Origin: Luteococcus peritonei
Lineage (GTDB): Bacteria > Actinomycetota > Actinomycetes > Propionibacteriales > Propionibacteriaceae
Assembly: GCF_039526385.1 (NCBI RefSeq)
Contig: NZ_BAAAIX010000007.1
Location: forward strand, 196,031 to 260,030
Direction of reading: 5' to 3'
DNA: 64,000 bases
In this document: positions 1 through 24,923 of the stretch, piece after piece
How positions within the stretch are numbered: the stretch's first letter is position 1
Layout: every line of letters starts with the position of its first letter
Notes under the pieces: generated by a model
The model's database searches: none
Seen by the model: the letters and a program-made list of their open reading frames with translations, nothing else
Told to the model about the DNA's origin: nothing
Position numbers and translations under genes: made by a program

Positions 1-17530
<17,530 letters not shown>

Positions 17531-17531
<1 letters not shown>

Positions 17532-18205
17532 TGTCCGGCGCCATCTCCACCCGCCGCCGCCGGGGCGCCTCGCCCACGACGGTGGTGGGTCTGGTGCTGC
17601 TGCTGGTCGGCCTGTCCATCCTGGGCTGGGCTGCCTGGCAGTTCTTCGGCACCAACATCACCTCGCGTCGCCAGGCCGAGCAGACCACCGCCCAGCTGCA
17701 GCAGCAGTGGCGCACCGCCGACGCGAAGACGCCGGAGTTCTCCAGCGCCGACGGCCAGCCGGTCGCCCTGCTGCGCATCCCGGACCTGGGCCCGGACCAC
17801 CAGTGGCCGGTCCTGGCCGGCACCTCCACCGATGCGCTCTCCCAGGGTGTGGGCTGGTACGCCGACACCGCCGGGCCCGGCCAGGTGGGCAACTTCGCCG
17901 TGGCCGGCCACCGGGTCACCCACGGCGAACCCTTCCGGCGCCTGCTGGAGCTCAAGCAGGGCTCCACAGTGGTGGTGGAGACCCGTGACTCCGTCTACAC
18001 CTATGCCCTCGACAATGCGCCGCGCGAGCTGACCGTGGCCGACACCGCCTCCTGGGTGCTGGACCCGGTACCCGGCAGGCCCGCGCAGAAGCCCAGCCGC
18101 GAACTGATCACCCTGACCACCTGTCAGGACCTCTTCCACTCGCCGGACCGCTCGGTGGCCTTCGGGCACCTGGTGTCCAAGACGGACAAGAAGCCGGCCC
18201 GCTAG
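17531..18205 (+). CDS. Sortase, class E-like
   Basis: Cysteine transpeptidase that cleaves a C-terminal sorting signal and joins the protein to the cell wall. 224 residues from a GTG that shares one base with the lipoprotein stop. An Arg-rich cytoplasmic tail (8-11) is followed by one membrane helix (about 17-39) and the extracytoplasmic sortase fold. Catalytic residues are His127 (in VAGHRVTHG), Cys198 (in ITLTTC) and probably Arg207. The WVLDPVPG segment near 175-182 and the TLTTC motif fit class E sortases of Actinobacteria. Class E enzymes typically prefer LAxTG, whereas the linked substrate ends in LPNTG. Many class E enzymes have Tyr where His131 stands here (from memory), so the specificity may be shifted. 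Presumed dedicated enzyme for the adjacent adhesin. Confidence 0.92.
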
Positions 18206-18208
18206 CAC

Positions 18209-18214
18209 TAGCCT
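18209..18214 (+). promoter_or_regulatory. -10 box of pyrE, leaderless arrangement
   Basis: TAGCCT lies 7 nt before the pyrE ATG, so transcription would begin at or next to the start codon. No ribosome binding site is seen in the gap. Confidence 0.5.
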
Positions 18215-18221
18215 TGCTGCC

Positions 18222-18761
18222 ATGACCGACCGCGAAGAGCTCATCGAGCACGTCAAGCAGCTGGCCGTGGTGCACGGCCGCGTCACCCTGGCCAGCGGCA
18301 AGCAGGCCGACTACTACGTCGACATGCGCCGCGTCACCCTCGACGGCGCCGCCTCCCCGTTGGTGGGCCGCGTGATGCGCGAGCTGGTGGCCGACTGGGA
18401 CTTCGACGCCGTGGGCGGCCTGACCCTGGGCGCCGACCCGGTGGCCACCGCCATGCTGCACGCCGCGGCTGCCCAGGGCGGCCGGCTCGACGCCTACGTG
18501 GTGCGCAAGGCGGAGAAGGCGCACGGCATGCAGCGCCGCATCGAGGGCACCGAGGTGGCCGGGCGACGCGTGCTCGTCGTCGAGGACACCTCCACCACCG
18601 GAGGCTCCGCGCTGACCGCCGTGGAGGCGGTGCGCGAGGCCGGTGGCGAGGTGGTGGGTGTCGCCTGCGTCGTGGACCGCAACACCGGTGCCCGCGAGGC
18701 GATCGAGGCGCAGGGCCTGCCCTACCGCTTCGCCGTCGGGCTGGCCGACCTGGGCCTGTGA
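18222..18761 (+). CDS. pyrE: Orotate phosphoribosyltransferase
   Basis: Converts orotate and PRPP to orotidine 5'-phosphate in de novo pyrimidine synthesis, in the cytosol. 179 residues, normal for the family. The PRPP-binding motif VLVVEDTSTTGGS lies near residues 117-129. The VTLASGKQADYYVDMR segment near the N-terminus and the lysines in VVRKAEKAHG are typical of PyrE. The ATG is placed 7 nt after a -10-like box rather than after a Shine-Dalgarno sequence. It stands alone, not next to other pyr genes. Confidence 0.95.
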   Translation: MTDREELIEHVKQLAVVHGRVTLASGKQADYYVDMRRVTLDGAASPLVGRVMRELVADWDFDAVGGLTLGADPVATAMLHAAAAQGGRLDAYVVRKAEKAHGMQRRIEGTEVAGRRVLVVEDTSTTGGSALTAVEAVREAGGEVVGVACVVDRNTGAREAIEAQGLPYRFAVGLADLGL

Positions 18762-18852
18762 GCCGTACGCGCTGGGCGTAGCGCGCGCCCCGACGCCGGG
18801 GCCCGGCCACCGGTTAGTGTGGTCACGAGCTTCCTAGAGAGTGGAGATTGCC

Positions 18853-19602
18853 ATGGGTTGGACCCTCCTGCTGGTGCTGCTGGGCATTCTGGTGCTGGCC
18901 GGCGTGCTGTTCATCGCGCCGTACAACTCCTTCATCCGGCAGCGCAACGTGATCCAGGAGTCCTGGCGCCAGGTCGACGTCGAGCTGAACCGCCGCTACG
19001 AGCTGATCCCGAACCTGGTGGAGACCGTGCGCGCCTATGCCGGTCATGAGCGCAACACCATCGAGGAGATCACCCGGCTGCGCTCCCAGGCGATGCAGCT
19101 GGCCCAGGCGAACCCGGGCGAGACGCCCGACCCGCAGCGCGCCCAGGTTGAGGAGCAGCTGACCGGGGCCGTGCGCGGCCTGATGGTCAGCGTCGAGGCC
19201 TACCCGGAGCTCCGCAGCAACCAGAACTTCGCCGAGCTGCAGCGCGAGCTGACCAACACCGAGGACCGGATCGCGGCGGGGCGTCGCTTCTACAACGCCA
19301 ACGTGCGCGCCTACAACACCAAGGTCGAGTCGGTGCCCAGCAATGTGGTGGCCAACATGTTCGGCTTCAGGAAGGCCACCTACTTCGAGGTGAACGACCA
19401 GGCCGTGCGCCAGGCCCCGGACGTGAACTTCGGCGAGATCTCCTACCGTGGTGACCCCGAGACCACCCTTCGCCCCGGCGTGAACCAGGTGGCCGCCGAC
19501 GCGCCCGCGGAGCTGCCCAACCCGCAGTCGCAGCCCGCGCAGCCCACCGTCACCTGGAACGAGCCGACGCAGCAGCGGATGCCCGACGAGCAGCAGCGCT
19601 GA
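18853..19602 (+). CDS. LemA family membrane protein
   Basis: 249 residues. An N-terminal membrane helix (about 4-24) is followed by the LemA alpha-helical domain with the family signature YNSFIRQRNVIQESWRQVDV, NRRYELIPNLVETVRAYA and FYNANVRAYNTKVESVPSN. The C-terminal 50 residues are Pro/Gln-rich and probably disordered. Biochemical function of LemA is not settled; in other bacteria it often sits beside TPM or DUF2207 proteins, and a DUF2207 protein is found in this window at 54.2 kb. I chose the ATG because GGAG lies 6 nt upstream; an in-frame GTG four codons earlier is possible. A TAGTGT -10 candidate is at 18,825-18,830. Confidence 0.92.
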   Translation: MGWTLLLVLLGILVLAGVLFIAPYNSFIRQRNVIQESWRQVDVELNRRYELIPNLVETVRAYAGHERNTIEEITRLRSQAMQLAQANPGETPDPQRAQVEEQLTGAVRGLMVSVEAYPELRSNQNFAELQRELTNTEDRIAAGRRFYNANVRAYNTKVESVPSNVVANMFGFRKATYFEVNDQAVRQAPDVNFGEISYRGDPETTLRPGVNQVAADAPAELPNPQSQPAQPTVTWNEPTQQRMPDEQQR

Positions 19603-19620
19603 GGCGCGGCCACACACTGT

Positions 19621-19655
19621 CGCAGGGCCCTGACCTCTTCGGTCGGGGCCCTGCG
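19621..19655 (+). terminator. Strong hairpin terminator after the LemA gene
   Basis: Fifteen-base arms (19,621-19,635 and 19,641-19,655) with one G-T wobble around a TCTTC loop, 18 bases after the stop. There is no clear T tract, as is common in GC-rich actinobacteria. Confidence 0.75.
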
Positions 19656-19701
19656 TCGTGCTGGGCTGGTGTGGCGCAGCAGACCACGTGAGGAGATGCA
19701 G

Positions 19702-20343
19702 ATGCAGCAGGAGACGAGGCCGGACTGGCGGGTGATGGAAGTCGACGAGCTGTGGGCCCTGGTGCCGCCCGTCGACGGCCGACCCGCGCTGGTGGCGGTG
19801 GACGGCCGCTCCGGCTCCGGCAAGACCACCTTCGCCACCCGGCTGGCCACGCGCCCCGGCGTGGTCCTGCTGCACACCGACGACATCGCCTGGCACCACT
19901 CCTTCTTCGACTGGCACGCCAACCTGGCCCGCCACGTGCTGCAGCCGCTGCGGCAGGGGCAGGCGGTGGCCCATCGGCCGCAGGCCTGGATCGATCGGGG
20001 GCGAGAGGGTGCCATGGAGGTGCCGGCCGGGGCCACGGCCGTCGTGGTGGAGGGGGTGAGTGCCTCGCATCGGCGGCTGGACGGCTTGTTCGACCTGGCG
20101 CTGTGGGTGGAGACCGACCCGCGCGAGGCACACCGCCGCTGCGTCGAGCGCGACGGGATCGAGGAGCTCGACTTCATCGCCGAATGGGATGCGGCCGAGG
20201 TGCCATTCCTGGCCGCTGATGCGCCCTGGCGACGCGCCGACCTGCTGGTGGACGGGGATCCCCGGCTGCCGCACGATCCGGCCCGCCAGGTGGTGGTGGC
20301 CCGCCCGTCCTGGCCACAGACGACGACGCCCCCGTCGCGATGA
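19702..20343 (+). CDS. P-loop nucleoside/uridine kinase-like protein
   Basis: 213 residues. A Walker A motif DGRSGSGKTT lies near residues 35-44, followed by LLHTDDIAWHHSFFDW, matching uridine kinase-like and AAA_18-type small-molecule kinases in which the DD pair positions the phosphate acceptor. VVVEGVSA and a later DPREAHRRCVERD segment act as Walker B and lid, respectively. The substrate cannot be told from sequence. The ATG at 19,702 follows AGGAG by 6 nt; an upstream in-frame ATG and GTG exist but lack as good a site. The stop codon lies in a hairpin shared with the convergent DedA gene. Confidence 0.88.
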   Translation: MQQETRPDWRVMEVDELWALVPPVDGRPALVAVDGRSGSGKTTFATRLATRPGVVLLHTDDIAWHHSFFDWHANLARHVLQPLRQGQAVAHRPQAWIDRGREGAMEVPAGATAVVVEGVSASHRRLDGLFDLALWVETDPREAHRRCVERDGIEELDFIAEWDAAEVPFLAADAPWRRADLLVDGDPRLPHDPARQVVVARPSWPQTTTPPSR

Positions 20344-20351
20344 CGGGGGTG
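20327..20351. terminator. Hairpin at the end of the kinase gene (convergent with dedA)
   Basis: Ten-base arms (20,327-20,336 and 20,342-20,351, one G-T pair) around a 5-nt loop. The TGA of the kinase gene is at the loop-stem border. It may serve both converging genes. Confidence 0.5.
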
Positions 20352-20376
20352 CCGGTGCAGCGGAAGGTGGCGAGGA

Positions 20377-21114
20377 TCAGTCCTCGACCACCTCGTTGAC
20401 GGTGCGGGCGGTCTCGGCCAGGCCGGCCGCGCGGGCCTTGCGCTTCTCGTTCCACCACTCGAAGATCATCGGGACCAGCGAGATCAGCACGATCAGGATC
20501 AGCACCAGGTCGATGTTGTTGCCGATGAAGGCCACATTGCCCAGCAGGTAACCCATCAGCGTCACGCCCCAGACCCAGATGACGCCACCGATGGCGGTCC
20601 AGGTGATGAAGTGGCGGAAGTTCATGCCCGCAGCACCGGCCACCATGGTGACGAAGGTGCGCACGAAGGGCACGAAGCGGCCCAGCACCAGCGCCTTGGA
20701 GCCGTAGCGCTCGAAGAAGTCGTTGGCCTGGCCCAGGTGCTTCTCGCTGAAGATCTTGCCGAAGACGTTGTCGCGCGGCTTGAACAGCCAGGGCGAGATG
20801 AACTTGCCGACGTAGTAGCCGGCGATGTTGCCACCGATGGCGAACAAGGTCATCAGCGAGCAGGCGACGACCAGCACCATCGGCTTGGACATGGAGCCGA
20901 AGGTGATCGACGGCGGGTTCATGGCGATGAACATGCCCACCGTGAACAGCAGCGAGTCGCCCGGCAGCACCGGGAAGATGGCGCACTCGATGAACAGGAT
21001 CAGCGCCACGCCCCACAGCGCCCAGTTGCCCAGGTTGTGGATCAGGGTGGCGGGATCGAGCCAGTCGGGCATCAGCATGGGCGTCAGCAGCAGGCTGGAG
21101 ATCAGGGGATTCAC
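20377..21114 (-). CDS. DedA family integral membrane protein
   Basis: 245 residues with several hydrophobic helices. It carries the DedA/SNARE-associated motifs FIECAIFPVLPGDSLLF (about 42-58) and GRFVPFVRTFVTMVAGAAGM, including the conserved Glu, the PGD and the R-x3-R-type arginines that are essential in studied DedA proteins. The family is linked to membrane lipid carrier recycling and proton-motive-force homeostasis. The C-terminus is a charged cytoplasmic tail. It starts at a GTG that lies 6 nt after a TAGCCT box on the minus strand; that box overlaps the promoter of the divergent methyltransferase gene. Confidence 0.92.
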   Translation of the reverse strand: MNPLISSLLLTPMLMPDWLDPATLIHNLGNWALWGVALILFIECAIFPVLPGDSLLFTVGMFIAMNPPSITFGSMSKPMVLVVACSLMTLFAIGGNIAGYYVGKFISPWLFKPRDNVFGKIFSEKHLGQANDFFERYGSKALVLGRFVPFVRTFVTMVAGAAGMNFRHFITWTAIGGVIWVWGVTLMGYLLGNVAFIGNNIDLVLILIVLISLVPMIFEWWNEKRKARAAGLAETARTVNEVVED

Positions 21115-21120
21115 GCTGTC

Positions 21121-21130
21121 AGGCTAACCT
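21121..21130. promoter_or_regulatory. Overlapping divergent -10 boxes
   Basis: The decamer AGGCTAACCT holds TAGCCT on the minus strand (21,121-21,126, 6 nt from the dedA GTG) and TAACCT on the plus strand (21,125-21,130, 8 nt from the methyltransferase GTG). The two boxes share two base pairs, so both promoters could not be melted by separate polymerases at once. Confidence 0.5.
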
Positions 21131-21138
21131 CTGGGACT

Positions 21139-21801
21139 GTGACGAGCCTGAGCAGCGAGCGGCCCGGGCCTGTGGGCCAGGAGCCCGACGATCCCACCGC
21201 ACCGAGCCATGGTGTGGGGCCGCATCCGCAGCCCTGGCCCGAGGACCAGCGGCTCGATCCGGAACTGCTGGCCGCGGGGGACCGACGCAATGTGCTGGAC
21301 CGCTACCGCTACTGGCGCCTGGAGGCGATCGTCGCGGAGCTCGACCGGCACCGCCACCCGCTGCACGTGGCCATCCAGAACTGGGAGCACGACTTCAACA
21401 TCGGCTCCATGGTGCGCACCGCCAATGCCTTCAACGTCGCCGGCGTGCACATCGTGGGACGGCGACGCTGGAACCGTCGCGGCGCCATGGTCACCGACCG
21501 CTACCTGCACGTCCACCACCACCCCGACGTGGCCTCGCTGCAGGCCTGGACCGCCGAGCGGCAGATCACCCTGGTGGGCGTCGACAACCTGCCCGGCTCG
21601 GTGCCGCTGGAGAGCACCATGCTGCCGCGCGACTGCTGCCTGGTCTTCGGCTCCGAGGGTCCGGGCCTGACCGAGGAGATGGTCGCGGCCTGCGCCAGCC
21701 TGGTGGCGATCAGCCAGTACGGCTCCACCCGCTCGATCAATGCCGGCGCCGCTGCCGCGATCACCATGTACCACTGGGCGCTGCAGCACGCGCAGGCCTG
21801 A
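21139..21801 (+). CDS. SpoU/TrmH family RNA 2'-O-methyltransferase
   Basis: 220 residues. SAM-dependent ribose methyltransferase of the SPOUT superfamily with all three motifs: NIGSMVRTANAF near residue 87, FGSEGPGLT near 170 and SQYGSTRSINAGAAAAITMY near the C-terminus, which form the trefoil knot that binds SAM. The N-terminal 45 residues are Pro-rich and low in conservation. The target (tRNA or rRNA) is not defined by sequence; a second SpoU enzyme, RlmB, is at 57.6 kb. The GTG start is supported by the -10 box 8 nt upstream; no Shine-Dalgarno is present. Confidence 0.9.
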   Translation: MTSLSSERPGPVGQEPDDPTAPSHGVGPHPQPWPEDQRLDPELLAAGDRRNVLDRYRYWRLEAIVAELDRHRHPLHVAIQNWEHDFNIGSMVRTANAFNVAGVHIVGRRRWNRRGAMVTDRYLHVHHHPDVASLQAWTAERQITLVGVDNLPGSVPLESTMLPRDCCLVFGSEGPGLTEEMVAACASLVAISQYGSTRSINAGAAAAITMYHWALQHAQA

Positions 21802-21834
21802 TCCGCCCTGGACCTGCGCGCCCTCCGGGATCAG
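21798..21834. terminator. Possible shared hairpin between convergent genes
   Basis: CTGATCC (21,798-21,804) pairs with GGATCAG (21,828-21,834). Both stop codons of the converging genes lie inside the arms. The loop is long, so this is a weak call. Confidence 0.35.
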
Positions 21835-22850
21835 CGGCGCGCGGCCAGTCGCCGGGTGAAGGCTGCCTCGGTGAGCACCTCGCGGTTCACCACGAAGCTT
21901 GGCTCCTGCCCCGTGGACACCGCCAGGATGGCGTCGATGCAGGAATTCCCGTTGCCCAGGCTCATCTCCGAGGTCCAGGCCAGGCTGTGCGGTGCCAGGG
22001 TCACGTTGTCGAGCTGCTCAATGCCGGAGGTCTGGGGCTCCTCCTCGAAGACGTCCAGCCCGGCGGCGCGGATCGTGCCATCGGTGAGCGCCGCGATGAG
22101 CGCCTGCTCGTCGACGATCGGCCCGCGGGCCACGTTGAGCACCACCGAGGTCGGCCTCATCCGCGACAGGAAGTCGGCGTCGACGAAGTGATGGGTGTCC
22201 GGGGTGAGCGCCGCCATCACCACCAGGGCATCGCTGCGACGAGCCAGCTCTTCCCGGTCCACCAGCTCGACGCCCAGCTCGGCGGCGCGCTCGGCAGGGC
22301 AGAAGGGGTCGAAGCCCACCACCGTGACGTCGAAGGGAGCCAGCAGCCGCACCAGCTCGCCGCCGGTGTTGCCGACGCCCATCAGCCCGATGGTGAGGCC
22401 GTTGAGGCCGGTGCCCATCAGCCCGGTGCGCTCGGCCCAGCGGTGCTCGCGCACCAGCCGGTCCTTAGCCACCAGGTTGTGCAGCACGGCCAGCAGCAGG
22501 GCGAGGGCGGCCGTGGCGACGGGTCGCCGGGCACCATCGGGGGTGATGGTCACCGCGACGCCTTGGCGGGTGCAGGCGGTCAGGTCCACCGCGTCGTAGC
22601 CCACGCCGAAGCGGGCCAGCAGCAGGGGAGAGGGGGTGCCCTCCCGGAAGGAGTCGGCCGTCACGGCCGGGGCGGCGAAGAGCACCGCGTCATAGGGGGC
22701 CAGGTCCTCGGGCGAGAAGGCCGCCGGGGCGCTCGCCATGTATTCCCAATCGATCCCCGCCTCGTCCAGCCTGCCCAGGCCGATGTCGCCCCAGACATTG
22801 CGACCCTCGGACAGGAAGTCGGCCGAGACGCCGACGCGGAAGCCCGGCAT
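21831..22850 (-). CDS. D-isomer specific 2-hydroxyacid dehydrogenase (phosphoglycerate dehydrogenase-like)
   Basis: 339 residues. NAD-dependent dehydrogenase of D-2-hydroxy acids. The Rossmann motif GLMGVGNTGGELVRLL (GxGxxG) lies near residues 155-170. Catalytic residues are in NVARGPIVDEQAL (Arg), DVFEEEP (Glu) and TLAPHSLAWT (His). The start ATG shares one base with the stop of the upstream cyclase gene (TGATG), so the two are translationally coupled. As part of the catabolic island it probably oxidises or reduces a 2-hydroxy or 2-keto acid intermediate; the substrate is unknown. A GTG directly before the ATG is an alternative start. Confidence 0.88.
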   Translation of the reverse strand: MPGFRVGVSADFLSEGRNVWGDIGLGRLDEAGIDWEYMASAPAAFSPEDLAPYDAVLFAAPAVTADSFREGTPSPLLLARFGVGYDAVDLTACTRQGVAVTITPDGARRPVATAALALLLAVLHNLVAKDRLVREHRWAERTGLMGTGLNGLTIGLMGVGNTGGELVRLLAPFDVTVVGFDPFCPAERAAELGVELVDREELARRSDALVVMAALTPDTHHFVDADFLSRMRPTSVVLNVARGPIVDEQALIAALTDGTIRAAGLDVFEEEPQTSGIEQLDNVTLAPHSLAWTSEMSLGNGNSCIDAILAVSTGQEPSFVVNREVLTEAAFTRRLAARR

Positions 22851-23788
22851 CACAGCACGGCGATCGGGTTGATCGGGCCGCCGGTGCCGCGGGGCACGTT
22901 GAGCGGGGCCAGGGTGAACATGAAGCGGTACTGGTTCTCCGCCCGGCAGGCCGCCGACAGCGCCTCCAGGTCCAGGTTGTCCAGCAGCGGGATGCCCATG
23001 GCGGTGATCGCCAGGATGTGGATCGGGGAGCCGATGCCGGGCGTGGGGGAGGGGCGCACGTCGCTGTCCCCGTCGCCGCCCAGCACGCTGATCCGGCGTT
23101 CGGCCAGCAGCGGCATGGCATCCACGTGCAGGCCCGCTGCGCCGTCGACGTCAGGATTCCAGGGTCCCAGCGCGGCGCGACGGGCGAACTGCCCGCTGCG
23201 CACCAGCACGGCATCGCCCGGCTTGATCTCAACACCCAGCGCCTTCTCGCACTCCAGGATGTCCTCGGCATGGAAGGCGGTGCCCGGCTCGATCCAGTCC
23301 TTGCCCGCCACCGCGGCGAAGTCCAGCAGGACACCGCAGGTGACCAGGTGGCCCAGCGCGGCGACGTCGCCGAAGCCGGCGCCGGTGGCGTCCACCTCGC
23401 CGCGGGCCGAGTGGCCGTCGAAGAGCTCACCGCGGTAGGCGATGTGGCTCAGGGCGTCCAGGTGGGAGACCGACTTGCCGTGGAAGGCGACGCCCAGGAA
23501 GTCCTTGTTGCAGGTGGGTTCCGGGGGCTCGCGGTCACCCAGCTCCACCATCATGTGCAGGGCGGGCTGCGGGTTGTCGACCTCGGCGACGGTGTTCCAC
23601 GGCAGCGCCATGCCCACGGAGGTGCCGGAGCGCACCAGGGAGGCGGCCTCGCGGGCCTTCTCGGGGCCCACCTCGTTCCACGCGCCCCGGGCGGGCTCGT
23701 CGTACTGGTCCCAGCGCTTGAGCTGCTCGTAGACCTGGTCGAAATCGGCCTGGGAGACGGTCGGCTGGTTGGCGAAACGCTCGCTCAT
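22850..23788 (-). CDS. Cyclase family protein (kynurenine formamidase-like hydrolase)
   Basis: 312 residues. It belongs to the metal-dependent cyclase/formamidase family (PF04199), as shown by FHGKSVSHLDALSHI (about residues 112-126), a form of the HxxxxxHxDxxxH metal site, plus VLVRSGQF and LGGDGDSDV further on. Members hydrolyse cyclic amides, lactones or formyl-amides. The ATG is placed 9 nt after AAGGAG. The frame is open for 60 more codons upstream, but that part runs through the divergent promoter and looks non-coding. It forms a two-gene operon with the 2-hydroxyacid dehydrogenase and is divergent from an IclR regulator. A lactonase-like role in sugar-acid or cyclic-acid breakdown is inference. 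Confidence 0.85.
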   Translation of the reverse strand: MSERFANQPTVSQADFDQVYEQLKRWDQYDEPARGAWNEVGPEKAREAASLVRSGTSVGMALPWNTVAEVDNPQPALHMMVELGDREPPEPTCNKDFLGVAFHGKSVSHLDALSHIAYRGELFDGHSARGEVDATGAGFGDVAALGHLVTCGVLLDFAAVAGKDWIEPGTAFHAEDILECEKALGVEIKPGDAVLVRSGQFARRAALGPWNPDVDGAAGLHVDAMPLLAERRISVLGGDGDSDVRPSPTPGIGSPIHILAITAMGIPLLDNLDLEALSAACRAENQYRFMFTLAPLNVPRGTGGPINPIAVL

Positions 23789-23828
23789 CGCGGGGGACTC
23801 CTTCGTCGGGTACTTGCCGGTCACCCTA

Positions 23829-23877
23829 GTCCACTCCAATACTCTGTACCAGAGCCAAAATGCTGGACACGATGGAC
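23829..23877. promoter_or_regulatory. Candidate IclR operator region in divergent promoter
   Basis: The 173-bp gap between the cyclase and IclR genes contains a perfect 5-3-5 inverted repeat CTCTG-TAC-CAGAG (23,842-23,854). It also has a GTCCA half-site (23,829-23,833) and two TGGAC half-sites 9 bp apart (23,864 and 23,873). The same GTCCA/TGGAC half-sites form the two inverted repeats before the ABC transporter gene, so one regulator may bind both. Confidence 0.45.
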
Positions 23878-23961
23878 TGCGACAGATCTCACTCGCCCGA
23901 CCGTGGCGTAGCCTTGGCCACCCGACGGTCGCACCCCGGCCGAGGCAACCAGGAGGTTCCC

Positions 23962-24729
23962 GTGGCAACCAGCAGTGTTCCCGCCCTCGCCCGCGCCATG
24001 CGGATCGTCGACCTTCTCGCCGGGGAGGGGCAGCCGGGCCTCGGGGTCACGGAGATCGCCAACCGGACCGGCATCGCCAAGTCCACCACCGCCCTGCTGT
24101 GCACCGCGCTGGAGGAGGAGGGGATGCTGCGGCGGCACGGCAACCACTACCGCCTCGGGCGTCGCTTCCTCGGCCTGGCCGGCGACTACCTCGCCACCGT
24201 GGACCAGCTGGGCGACTTCTACGACGAGGTGCGCCGCCAGCCGCTGATGTCCACCCAGGCAGCCCGGCTCGCGCTGCTCGACGGCACCGACGTGATCTAC
24301 CTGGCCCGCTACGAGGTGGGCCACACCCGCCGGCTCAGCGGCGCCATCGGCGATCGTTTCCCCGCCTCGATCACCGCCACCGGCAAGGCCATGCTGTCCA
24401 CCCTGCCGCCCGGTGCCGTCGAGGACCGCTACCGCGGCAAGCTCTTCCCCCGCTTCACCGAGCGCAGCATCCAGTCGCTGCCCGAGCTGGAGCAGGACCT
24501 GGCGCTGGTGCGCGAGCGCGGCTATGCGCTGGACGATGAGGAGACCAACCTGGGGCAGGTCTGCGTGGCGCTCCCGGTGGTGAACGTGCCCGGGGAGGTG
24601 GCCCAGCTCTCGGTGAGCACCACGGTCTCCAAGGAGCTCTTCACCCAGACCCCGGTCGAGGTCTTCGTCGCGGAGCTGCGCCAGGTGGTCGAGATCTTCG
24701 AGAACCCGCTGGCCGACCGCTCCTTCTGA
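23962..24729 (+). CDS. IclR family transcriptional regulator (first)
   Basis: 255 residues. An N-terminal winged helix (ALARAMRIVDLLA..LGVTEIANRTGIAKST, about 6-45) is followed by an IclR effector domain with GDRFPASITATGKAML and a long C-terminal ligand pocket. IclR regulators control catabolic operons and respond to pathway metabolites. The GTG is 5 nt after a perfect AGGAGG, which decides the start. It is divergent from the cyclase operon and upstream of the ABC transporter operon, so it probably controls both. Confidence 0.9.
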   Translation: MATSSVPALARAMRIVDLLAGEGQPGLGVTEIANRTGIAKSTTALLCTALEEEGMLRRHGNHYRLGRRFLGLAGDYLATVDQLGDFYDEVRRQPLMSTQAARLALLDGTDVIYLARYEVGHTRRLSGAIGDRFPASITATGKAMLSTLPPGAVEDRYRGKLFPRFTERSIQSLPELEQDLALVRERGYALDDEETNLGQVCVALPVVNVPGEVAQLSVSTTVSKELFTQTPVEVFVAELRQVVEIFENPLADRSF

Positions 24730-24853
24730 GGGCCCGCCCCATCAGCGGCGTCTGCGGCGCCCCGGTGCACGGCTGGGGTGTGCACTTGCTCACTGCCTGA
24801 GCCCACGTCCTGACCGAATCTGGTCGGCGCTCTTGCCTGCCGTGCCCATCGCG

Positions 24854-24887
24854 GTCCAGAATCATGGACAACATCCAACAGGATGGA
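24854..24887 (+). promoter_or_regulatory. Tandem TCCA-N6-TGGA operators before the ABC transporter
   Basis: Site 1 is GTCCA-gaatca-TGGAC (24,854-24,869). Site 2 is TCCA-acagga-TGGA (24,874-24,887). Both have the same arms and the same 6-bp spacer, with centres 19 bp apart, 37-70 bp before the start codon. The pattern suits cooperative binding of an IclR tetramer. Confidence 0.55.
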
Positions 24888-24923
24888 CAGCGAAGCGCAG
24901 CGCAGCGCGACGAGAGGACCACC

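Noticed and set aside
20611..21138. An open frame of about 175 codons upstream of, and in frame with, the SpoU methyltransferase
   Set aside because: It is antisense to dedA, Gln/His-rich and without family features. The -10 box and GTG at 21,139 define the real start.
24864..24923. An upstream ATG start for the ABC transporter ATPase gene
   Set aside because: It lies inside the first TCCA-N6-TGGA operator, lacks a ribosome binding site and would add 20 residues absent from the family.
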